NCBI GenBank assembly: GCA_030614245.1
Contig: JAUWKK010000040.1
Location: forward strand, 1-12,770
DNA from: Planctomycetota bacterium
GTDB taxonomy: Bacteria; Planctomycetota; PUPC01; JABMSA01; JAUWKK01
Direction of reading: 5' to 3'
Length of the DNA stretch: 12,770 bases
The position numbers and the translations under genes are program-made. The notes below the pieces were generated by a model that saw only the letters and a list, made by a program, of their open reading frames with translations, ran no database searches and was not told the DNA's origin. Below, piece after piece: positions 1 through 6,090 of this stretch (position 1 is the stretch's first letter; each line of letters begins with the position of its first letter).

Positions 1-272
1 ACACGGCTCGCGGCGCCGCACAAAAGAAACTCCGCCAAACCGAAGCGGTGCGGAAACGGATGGAGGATTACGACCGACAGCGCCGCGTGAGCCACGAGAA
101 GGAGACGGCCATGCAGCCGGTCGAGGTGGATGATAAACGCAAGCTGCAGCAACTGCACGAGAGAATGCAGTCCGAGCCGCTGGTGCAGGAGTTGCTTCGT
201 GCGCAGGCCGATTACGCTCAGATGATGGCAAAAGTCAACGAGGCTATTGATTCGAATCTCAAGCCCCAATGA
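1..272 (+). CDS. YlbF/YmcA-like protein, C-terminal part (5' truncated by window edge)
   Basis: The frame beginning at base 3 is open to the left edge and ends at TGA 270-272, so only about the last 89 residues are present. They are charged, Lys/Arg/Glu/Gln-rich and predicted helical, ending in a stretch like SEPLVQELLRAQADYAQMMA followed by KVNEAID. The pattern 'short-range charged helix, Leu-rich linker, then xPLVQxxLxAxxxYxxMMxxVxxxI' is typical of the C-terminal helices of the YlbF/YmcA (DUF964) family. In Bacillus these proteins form the Y-complex that affects RNase Y and biofilm/competence. The function here is unknown. The next gene starts about 50 bases downstream on the same strand, so the two may be co-transcribed. 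A generic coiled-coil protein is the main alternative. Confidence 0.65.
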   Translation, partial: TARGAAQKKLRQTEAVRKRMEDYDRQRRVSHEKETAMQPVEVDDKRKLQQLHERMQSEPLVQELLRAQADYAQMMAKVNEAIDSNLKPQ

Positions 273-321
273 TTTTCCGACCGGGCTCCAGCCTGCCCCA
301 CGTTACACAGGAGTGTCCTTG

Positions 322-1893
322 ATGATACGCATTGGGAAGGCGGCATTGTTTCTTGTGATTGCCCTGGGGGTGGCATCTGTTGCCGGTGCCGGTGAGAAGC
401 CTGCACCCTCCCCCGCCGACGAACCGACGATCGATATGAAGAAGATCGAGGCCCTCATCGATCCCGAGAAGATGAGAGCCGAAGACAAGGAACTGGAACT
501 CCCACCGCGCGCCGAGGAGCCGCTCAAGTTCTCGCTCAACGATGCGGTACGTCTCGCAATAGCCAATAACTTCGACCTGCAAGTCGAAAGGCTCAACCCC
601 GAGTTGCGCGGCGCCGATCTGGAGATCGAACGCTCGGACTTCGACGCCATCGTGGGCGCCTCGGCCAACACCGACGTCGACCACCGCCGCCCGGCAGGAA
701 GCTATGCGAGAGACGGTTCCGCATACATCAGCAGGAAGATACTCACCGGAGCCGACATTCGGACCAACGTCGCCGCCAGCCGGCCCAGCAATTCGGACTA
801 TTCTGGCGCCATCAGCGTCTCGATCACTCAGCCATTGCTGCGCAATTTCGGTTTTGACGTGAACAGGGCCGGTATCACCATCGCCAAGAATAATCTCGCC
901 ATCGCCGAGAGCGAACTCGTGGAGCAGCTCATCGACACGGTAGCCGATGTACACCGGGCCTATTGGGACCTCGTGCTGGTCTTCCGCCGCATCGAGGTCC
1001 GCAGGTCGTCCCTGCAGCAGGCTCAGAGCCTGGTGGATGAGTTCCAGATTCGCAGGCGTGTGGGAGCGGCTACCACGATACAAATGCTCGACGCGAGGAC
1101 TCAGGCCGCGCTGCGAAGGGTTGCCCTGGTAGAGGCCGAAGCCCGCGTGCAGGCAGCCGAAGACAATCTGAAGGCCATTACCAACATCGCCGCCGCCCAT
1201 CCGGATGACAAGGAGTTCTTAACGTGGCGCAGACCGCTGCTGCCCACGACCGAAGCGCCATTCGAGGAGAAAGACTTCGACCTGCCAGAGAGCATCTCGG
1301 AGGCGTTCAAGTTCAGGCCCGATTACTTCCAGCAGCAGAAGACACTCGAAAACAGCGGCATTTCCTTGCGCTACGCCAGGAACCAGTTGTATCCGGAACT
1401 CGATCTCTCGGCATCGTTCGGGTTGACTTCCTCGGCGAAGGAAATGGGCGACATCACCGATAAGGGCCGCTCTAATTGGGATGTCGGCGCCACATTCAGT
1501 GTTCCTCTGGGCAACCGGCGGCGCAAGAACCTTCTCCGCAAGAGAGAACTCGAAGAAAGGCAGTCGCTGCTCAGATTCAAGGCTCTCGAGCAGACGGTCA
1601 TCGTCGAAGTTCGCAGGGCGATACGAGGGATCGAGACGAATGTCCGCAGCGTCAAGGCCGCCCGAATTGCCGTCGACACCGCTAAAGCCATCCTCGACGC
1701 CAACCGCTTCATGCTGGACAAGGGCGGAGTAGGCGTCACCACGCGTGAAATCCTGCAGCACCAGGACAGCCTCGAGCGCGCCAGCCTCAATTATCTCAAC
1801 GCCGTGGTCGAATACAACAAGTCACTCATCACACTGGAGCAGGCCAAGGGCACGCTGCTGAAAACTTATAATATAGAGGTCAAGCGGCGGTAG
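322..1893 (+). CDS. TolC-family outer-membrane efflux protein
   Basis: A protein of 523 residues. The ATG at 322 is chosen because AGGAG (309-313) lies 8 bases upstream and translation then begins with a clean signal peptide (MIRIGK, a hydrophobic core, and cleavage near the Ala-Gly-Ala around residue 23). The frame itself stays open back to a TTG at 247. The mature protein shows the two pseudo-repeats of the outer-membrane efflux protein family. The first half has FSLNDAVRLAIANNFDLQ and the loop QPLLRNFG (about residues 170-177), then long Ala/Glu/Arg-rich helices. The second half has a beta-strand segment LYPELDLSASFGL, the stretch VGATFSVPLGN, and further long helices. TolC proteins trimerise into a beta-barrel plus periplasmic tunnel and serve as the exit duct for RND/ABC/MFS pumps or type I secretion. 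No periplasmic adaptor or pump gene is visible downstream, so the substrate cannot be inferred. Family assignment is secure; the specific role is not. Confidence 0.93.
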   Translation: MIRIGKAALFLVIALGVASVAGAGEKPAPSPADEPTIDMKKIEALIDPEKMRAEDKELELPPRAEEPLKFSLNDAVRLAIANNFDLQVERLNPELRGADLEIERSDFDAIVGASANTDVDHRRPAGSYARDGSAYISRKILTGADIRTNVAASRPSNSDYSGAISVSITQPLLRNFGFDVNRAGITIAKNNLAIAESELVEQLIDTVADVHRAYWDLVLVFRRIEVRRSSLQQAQSLVDEFQIRRRVGAATTIQMLDARTQAALRRVALVEAEARVQAAEDNLKAITNIAAAHPDDKEFLTWRRPLLPTTEAPFEEKDFDLPESISEAFKFRPDYFQQQKTLENSGISLRYARNQLYPELDLSASFGLTSSAKEMGDITDKGRSNWDVGATFSVPLGNRRRKNLLRKRELEERQSLLRFKALEQTVIVEVRRAIRGIETNVRSVKAARIAVDTAKAILDANRFMLDKGGVGVTTREILQHQDSLERASLNYLNAVVEYNKSLITLEQAKGTLLKTYNIEVKRR

Positions 1894-1901
1894 TGCGCTG
1901 G

Positions 1902-2326
1902 GTATGACCCCAGATCGTGGGGTATGCTGGACAACCGTCCTCCAGAGGCAATGGATGTTTTCAATCTGCATCGCGCGCAAGCTGATTCCTGGCCGCGTAG
2001 CGGCCAAGGGATATAGCCTGGGGCTTCAGCCCCAGGAATCAGACAGTACGATATGTGTGCCCTGAAGGGGCACGGCAGATGATCCTTTCCACCGCCCCTT
2101 CAGGGCGGCTGTTTTGTTTCGCTCCTCAACCTGGGGCTCGAAGCCCCAGGCTATATGCCCCCCGGCTCTCAGCTGCTCCGCAGCGAAGAGACGAGGCCGC
2201 TCCCGGGCGTACCGGACGCTGAGGCACACATTCGCGGCTGACGGCCCGCAATTCTTCGCCAGCCCGAGCATTATACACATCCTCAGACTCGTGACGCATA
2301 AGATACCCCATTAGTTGGGGTCATAC
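1902..2326. repeat. 425-bp nested palindromic repeat element between convergent genes
   Basis: The element is bounded by inverted ends. GTATGACCCCA at 1902-1912 is matched exactly by TGGGGTCATAC at 2316-2326. Inside these, TGGGGTAT at 1918-1925 is matched by ATACCCCA at 2303-2310. Each end is therefore a 24-base terminal repeat (19 of 24 identical; only the 5-base centre differs) that folds on itself into a small hairpin with ACCCCA/TGGGGT stems. It fills the gap between the stops of the TolC-family gene and folE. No convincing gene is inside. The end hairpins lack a downstream U-tract, so they are poor intrinsic terminators. It resembles a non-autonomous, REP/REPIN- or MITE-like insertion. 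No transposase or clear target-site duplication was found. Confidence 0.7.
1982..2156. repeat. Inner set of nested inverted repeats (multi-hairpin core)
   Basis: Several perfect or near-perfect inverted pairs are packed together. CTGATTCCTGG (1982-1992) pairs with CCAGGAATCAG (2032-2042). TGGCCGC (1990-1996) pairs with GCGGCCA (2000-2006) around the loop GTA. The stretch 2011-2036 (ATATAG, then a CCTGGGGCT/AGCCCCAGG hairpin) recurs inverted at 2130-2156 with a single inserted base. GCCCTGAAGGGGC (2059-2071) recurs inverted and exact as GCCCCTTCAGGGC (2094-2106). The last two pairs share a centre near 2083, so the 146 bases from 2011 to 2156 form one large symmetric structure. As RNA or single-stranded DNA this would be strongly folded. 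The layout recalls REPIN-type elements mobilised by Y1 (RAYT) transposases; that link is inference. Confidence 0.75.
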
Positions 2327-2355
2327 TATGTATGCCTTCAGCCGGTTGGCCCGGC

Positions 2356-2367
2356 GCACCATGGTGC
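2356..2367. other. 12-bp perfect palindrome downstream of folE
   Basis: GCACCATGGTGC is a perfect palindrome. It lies 44 bases beyond the folE stop codon, in the 84-base remainder between the repeat element and folE. A neighbouring GCCGG/CCGGC pair at 2341-2355 adds a second small stem. It could be a 3' end structure of the long minus-strand transcript or a remnant of the repeat element. No U-tract follows. Confidence 0.3.
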
Positions 2368-2410
2368 CGACCCATAGATGAATGACCGACGGCATCATCA
2401 CCGAAGCGGG

Positions 2411-2977
2411 TTATACATTCGCACTTTGTCTGATGAGAGCCAGGGTTTCGGCGCGGGTTGCCGGGTTGTCGAGGAAGATACCGCGAACGACGGATGTGAT
2501 AGTTTTCGCTCCGGGTGCGCGCACGCCACGCATAGTCATGCAGAGATGCTCGGCCTCCATCACCACCATCACGCCTTTCGGGCGCAGGGCCGTCATTAAC
2601 GATTCGGCGATCGTCGTCGTCAGCCTCTCCTGCAGTTGCAGGCGCCGCGCACAGAGATGTACGACCCTCGCAAGCTTGCTGATACCCGTGATGCGCCCGT
2701 TCGGGATGTACGCGACGTGCGCCTTGCCGAGGAACGGCAGCAGATGATGTTCGCAGACGGAGTAAAAAGGGATATCCCTGACGAGGACGATCTCGTTGTG
2801 CCCTTCGGCTTCGAGCACTTTGAAGGTCTCGGCCGGTTCGATTCCCAGGCCGCCGAAAATCTCCTCGCACATGCGTGCCACGCGTTGCGGCGTCTCCAGC
2901 AGGCCCTCGCGGTTCGGGTCCTCGCCCAGGGCTTCGATGAACATCAGGATTGCTTTCTCGATCTTTGCCTTATCCAT
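2411..2977 (-). CDS. folE: GTP cyclohydrolase I (FolE, type IA)
   Basis: A protein of 188 residues, the normal length for this family. It converts GTP to 7,8-dihydroneopterin triphosphate and formate, the first step of folate (and tetrahydrobiopterin) synthesis, in the cytosol as a toroidal decamer. The signature FYSVCEHHLLPF gives the zinc ligands Cys75 and His78, with His77 matching the catalytic histidine. The second signature, EHLCMTMRGV, gives His144 and the third zinc ligand Cys146. The N-terminal GEDPNREGLLETPQRVARM is also canonical. The start is the only ATG that keeps the full N-terminal helix. A GTGAG about 10 bases upstream is only a weak ribosome site. It is the last gene of the minus-strand array, 58 bases after the cdaR-like gene. 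It joins folP in the same unit, so two folate steps are co-located. Confidence 0.97.
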   Translation of the reverse strand: MDKAKIEKAILMFIEALGEDPNREGLLETPQRVARMCEEIFGGLGIEPAETFKVLEAEGHNEIVLVRDIPFYSVCEHHLLPFLGKAHVAYIPNGRITGISKLARVVHLCARRLQLQERLTTTIAESLMTALRPKGVMVVMEAEHLCMTMRGVRAPGAKTITSVVRGIFLDNPATRAETLALIRQSANV

Positions 2978-3015
2978 CTTGGCGTCTCACAGATTGCGGG
3001 CCTTGAATTATGCAA

Positions 3016-3031
3016 GAAGGCCCCGGCCTTC
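3016..3031 (-). other. Intercistronic stem-loop between cdaR-like gene and folE
   Basis: On the minus strand GAAGGCC and GGCCTTC form a perfect inverted repeat separated by GG. Folded, this gives at least a 6-bp stem with a CGGG tetraloop. It lies 5 bases after the cdaR-like stop and 38 bases before the folE start. Only a short pyrimidine stretch follows, so it is more likely an mRNA processing, stabilising or attenuating element than a full terminator. Confidence 0.4.
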
Positions 3032-3035
3032 GCGT

Positions 3036-4133
3036 CTATTCGCCCGGGGTCTTCTTGGGCTCGATGGGCGACAGCGTCACCTCGATATTCGGCGGCTTGC
3101 CGACGAGTTTGATTCCCTCAGGCAGCTTGATCCACAGCGGCATTTCCCTCGGCACGTTCGGCTTGAGCGGCTCTCGCAGGTCTACGGCTGCGAGGATGTC
3201 CGGGTCTTTTGCCGTAAGCTTGTCAACCCCGGTGGCCGGCCCGCGAACGGTCAGGTCGACCGCCTCGATGTCGTTCTTCTCATCGTTCTTTATCGTAACC
3301 GCGTAGATGAACAACTTCGGCTTGATATAGAAGATCGGCACACCCTTGAGTTTGCGCTCCTTGCGCTCCGGATCGATATATATCATCACGGTGACGCCGT
3401 CTTTCGGGGGATGGGGATCGATGCGCACCATTCCAAGTTCAGGGTCTTGGACCTCCTGCGCGAGCTCTGCCTTTGCGGGATAGAATCCCTTCAGGTCGCC
3501 AATGTTCACGGGTTCGGTCTCGATGTGCTCCATCTTGAGCAGAACCGTTTCGGGCCCGGAGACTTTCACCGTGGCTGGCTGGCAGAAGGTGGAGGGCCAG
3601 TTGATCTCGTGGCCCTCACCTACGATACCGGCGGTCGGGTCGCCGACCTTCACTTCCTTCTTTTCATCGCCGTCATTGTAGTAGAATCTGGGCATTACTT
3701 TGACCGACCGCTCAATCTTGCGCTGGTACGAGATCTTGATCTTAGGCGGCCTTGCATGTTTAAGCTTGACATCGTCAGGCAGATTGAGATCCTTAGAGCT
3801 GAACGTCCAGGGACGATCGGTTGTCCGTCCCTGAGGAATCGCCTCCGGGTCTATCTCGTTGATGAGGTTGATCGTTGCCACAAGGCGGCCCTCGCCGATC
3901 TGTTCCCTCAACCAGTCGAGCTTGCCCGAGGGCCCGGTAAAGTCTGCCTTGAGGGTCTTGAACTCCAGCGGCAGCACGCTCACACCTTCTGCACATTTCA
4001 CTCTGATGGGGACTTCGACGTTCGACTCGTCCTGAATATCGCGCCCGACGACGCCGAACCATACGGTTGTCGCCAGGAGAAGCGAGAAAAGCTTCGACTT
4101 CCAGTGCCGAAGCAGACGCGGCGTATGGGCCAT
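3036..4133 (-). CDS. YbbR-domain membrane protein (CdaR-like regulator of diadenylate cyclase)
   Basis: A protein of 365 residues starting at the ATG 4133-4131. GGAGG lies 9 bases upstream, and the TGATG junction overlaps the cdaA stop by one base, so the longer open frame upstream (to 4736) is not used. The N-terminus RHWKSKLFSLLLATTVWFGVV is the typical YbbR entry: a basic patch, then one membrane helix ending in Trp-Phe. The rest (residues about 35-365) is beta-rich with several YbbR-like segments (for example VEVPIRVKC, FTGPSGKLDWL, VKVSGPETVLLKMEHI, LTVRGPATGVDKL), predicted outside the membrane. YbbR/CdaR proteins bind and modulate CdaA in Firmicutes. The direct coupling to cdaA here supports the same partnership. 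The C-terminus is Pro/Lys-rich. Sequence similarity between YbbR repeats is low, so the repeat count is uncertain. Confidence 0.85.
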   Translation of the reverse strand: MAHTPRLLRHWKSKLFSLLLATTVWFGVVGRDIQDESNVEVPIRVKCAEGVSVLPLEFKTLKADFTGPSGKLDWLREQIGEGRLVATINLINEIDPEAIPQGRTTDRPWTFSSKDLNLPDDVKLKHARPPKIKISYQRKIERSVKVMPRFYYNDGDEKKEVKVGDPTAGIVGEGHEINWPSTFCQPATVKVSGPETVLLKMEHIETEPVNIGDLKGFYPAKAELAQEVQDPELGMVRIDPHPPKDGVTVMIYIDPERKERKLKGVPIFYIKPKLFIYAVTIKNDEKNDIEAVDLTVRGPATGVDKLTAKDPDILAAVDLREPLKPNVPREMPLWIKLPEGIKLVGKPPNIEVTLSPIEPKKTPGE

Positions 4134-4939
4134 CACAGTTCCTCCTGCGGCGGCTCCAGTCCGGTCGTCTTCTCCAGGTACTCCTGGCGAAGTATCCGAC
4201 GGAGCCGGTCGCGTTCCACCTGAAACTCCACCTGGCCACCCATTGCAACAGAGACGTTGCCGGTCTCTTCCGAGACTATGATCGCTATGGCGTCGGTCTC
4301 CTCGGTCACGCCCACGCCGGCGCGGTGTCGCGTGCCCAGCCCCGACGAGACGTCGATATTCTCGGACAGTGGGAACAAACAGCCCGCTGCGGCTATGCGG
4401 TTGTTCTGGACGACGACGGCACCGTCGTGCAGTGGAGTGCCAAGGTGGAAGATCGTGACAAGCAGGTCCTTCGATACAAGCGCGTCTATCTTCCGTCCGC
4501 GTTCGACATAGCCTCTCATCCCCACTTCGCGCTGGATTGCGACCAGCGCCCCGATCCGCCTGCGCGAAAGCGTCATCACGGCCTCGACGATCTCGTTCGA
4601 GGTAGCCGATTCGATCTTGGCAAACGCCCTGAACAACGGGCTGCGCCCCATATGGATCAATCCGCGGCGCAACTCCGGCTGGAAGACGATCAGCAGCGCG
4701 ATCAGGGCCGGAATGAACGAATTGTTCACCAGCCACGCGACAACGTCAAGCTTTGCAACCGGCTGCATTACGAGTATCATTCCCCCGAGCGCCGCCAGGA
4801 TCGCCGTCGCCTTCAGGATCCCGGCAACGCGCGTGCCCTCGATGAATCGCAGGATCATGTAGAGCACTGCCGCGAGGATCGGTATCTCGACCAGCGCCTG
4901 CCATCGCCACATGCCCCGGAGCACATAGAGTAAGTTCAT
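4133..4939 (-). CDS. cdaA: Membrane diadenylate cyclase (CdaA/DacA type)
   Basis: A protein of 268 residues, the usual length for CdaA. It makes cyclic di-AMP from two ATP at the cytosolic face of the membrane. Three hydrophobic helices span roughly residues 15-31, 38-60 and 66-87, followed by a DAC domain. The two catalytic motifs are present: DGA at 172-174 (in LHDGAVVV) and GTRHRAG at 202-208 (RHR at 204-206). IGALVAIQRE and LVTIFHLGTPLHDGA are also family-typical. The ATG overlaps the folP stop in an ATGA junction, and the gene's own TGA overlaps the cdaR-like ATG, so all three are probably translationally coupled. In Firmicutes the order is cdaA-cdaR-glmM; here folE follows instead of glmM. 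Confidence 0.96.
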   Translation of the reverse strand: MNLLYVLRGMWRWQALVEIPILAAVLYMILRFIEGTRVAGILKATAILAALGGMILVMQPVAKLDVVAWLVNNSFIPALIALLIVFQPELRRGLIHMGRSPLFRAFAKIESATSNEIVEAVMTLSRRRIGALVAIQREVGMRGYVERGRKIDALVSKDLLVTIFHLGTPLHDGAVVVQNNRIAAAGCLFPLSENIDVSSGLGTRHRAGVGVTEETDAIAIIVSEETGNVSVAMGGQVEFQVERDRLRRILRQEYLEKTTGLEPPQEEL

Positions 4940-6075
4940 TGCCGCTTCTCCATAAGCACCGCCGGGCGCCGGCGGCAGATCGCGTCGGTCATTCTCGTTA
5001 CATCCGACATCTCGGCCACGTCATGCACGCGAACAATGTGCGCGCCGTTGCGAATCGCAACAGCCACAGTGGCGCTGCTGCCGAACATCCTCCCGTCGAC
5101 AGGCGCATCGAGCACCTTCCCGATCATGGACTTGCGCGACGTCCCCACCAGGATCGGCCGACCCAGGCTCTTGAGCTCGCCCAGTCGGTCGAGTACCTCG
5201 AGGTTATGCTCTACCGTCTTGCCGAATCCTATCCCCGGGTCGACGATCACCTTCTCCATCTCCACCCCGGCCCGCTGCGCGATGAGCAGGCTCTCGCGGA
5301 GGTACCGGCATATCTCGTCCATCACGTCGTCGTAATATGGCTCGAACTGCATATCGCGGGGCGTGCCCTGAATGTGCATCACGACCGCAGCGGCCCCGGT
5401 ACGCGCTATCACAGCGGCCATATCGGGATCGCCCCGCAGGCCGGTGATGTCATTCACAATCGCCGCGCCGGCCGCAACCGCCTGCTCGGCTACGGCCGCC
5501 TTGCAGGTATCGATCGAGATCGGGACGTCCGTCCGCCCGGCCAGGCTTTCTATCACCGGCAGTACGCGTCGGAGTTCCTCATCGAGCGGAACCGGTTCGG
5601 CTCCAGGCCGCGTCGATTCGCCGCCGATATCGAGGATATCGGCGCCATGCTCGCCAAGTTCCAGCCCGTGTTCGATAGCCTTCGAGCGCTCGATAAATCG
5701 CCCGCCATCCGAGAAGGAGTCCGGCGTAACGTTCACCACGCCCATCAGCAGCGTGCGGCTGCCCAAGTGCAGCTCACCGCGCGGCAGTGGAACGGCGAAC
5801 GTGGCCCGTTCGAATGCGTCTATGGCTCCAACGATGGCCTCGGCCAGTTCCTCGCAGCCTCTTGCAGCAGCATCCCGGGATGCTGCCAGCAGGTCCTCGC
5901 GCGATCCGTCGATCACCAGGTCACGCTCCGGGCAGCCGGGCTGCAGGCATTCGGCTGCGGCTGCACTCAAGCGCCGCAAGGCCTGTTTGAGCTGCCCACG
6001 ATCTCCCAGTTCGGCGCGAAGTGCCGGCGACATGACCGCCGAGATGATTCTGGGATTGATTCGCGTGGAAATCAT
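4936..6075 (-). CDS. folP: Dihydropteroate synthase with N-terminal extension
   Basis: A protein of 379 residues, about 100 longer than a typical FolP. It condenses p-aminobenzoate with hydroxymethyl-dihydropterin diphosphate to dihydropteroate. The core from about residue 103 has every expected motif: LLMGVVNVTPDSFSDGG (109-125), ILDIGGESTRPGA (147-159), ISIDTCKAAVAEQAVAAGA (186-204) with IVNDITG (206-212), VVMHIQGTPRDMQ (231-243), IVDPGIGFGKT (277-287), GTSRKSMIG (311-319) and VRVHDV (349-354). Residues 1-95 are an Ala/Arg-rich domain resembling a worn version of the N-terminal domain found in long bacterial DHPS proteins. The start at 6075 lies 15 bases after the ftsH stop. A GAGG (6089-6092) sits 13 bases upstream, rather far, so ATG codon 15 is an alternative start. 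The gene overlaps cdaA by four bases. Confidence 0.95.
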   Translation of the reverse strand: MISTRINPRIISAVMSPALRAELGDRGQLKQALRRLSAAAAECLQPGCPERDLVIDGSREDLLAASRDAAARGCEELAEAIVGAIDAFERATFAVPLPRGELHLGSRTLLMGVVNVTPDSFSDGGRFIERSKAIEHGLELGEHGADILDIGGESTRPGAEPVPLDEELRRVLPVIESLAGRTDVPISIDTCKAAVAEQAVAAGAAIVNDITGLRGDPDMAAVIARTGAAAVVMHIQGTPRDMQFEPYYDDVMDEICRYLRESLLIAQRAGVEMEKVIVDPGIGFGKTVEHNLEVLDRLGELKSLGRPILVGTSRKSMIGKVLDAPVDGRMFGSSATVAVAIRNGAHIVRVHDVAEMSDVTRMTDAICRRRPAVLMEKRQ

Positions 6076-6090
6076 CGACGCTGCGCTGCC

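Noticed and set aside
247..321. TTG start at 247 for the TolC-family gene
   Set aside because: It would overlap the upstream gene and place 25 non-hydrophobic residues before the signal peptide. AGGAG at 309-313 points to the ATG at 322.
1902..1926. Intrinsic terminator for the TolC-family gene
   Set aside because: The hairpin is only 6 bp and no T-run follows. It is better explained as the end of the repeat element.
2026..2311. Short minus-strand frames within the 425-bp element
   Set aside because: They follow the palindromes, have no ribosome site, and translate to low-complexity sequence. No transposase motif is present.
3000..3030. Separate promoter for folE (CATAAT at about 3008-3013 on the minus strand)
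   Set aside because: There is no acceptable -35 box at 16-18 bases. The hexamer overlaps the edge of the intercistronic stem-loop.
2796..4223. A 475-codon plus-strand open frame opposite the cdaR-like gene and folE
   Set aside because: It overlaps real minus-strand genes end to end, crosses their boundaries, and shows no recognisable protein character.
4134..4736. Upstream extension of the cdaR-like frame
   Set aside because: It runs antiphase through cdaA. The ATG at 4133 has a good ribosome site and is followed at once by the expected basic patch and membrane helix.
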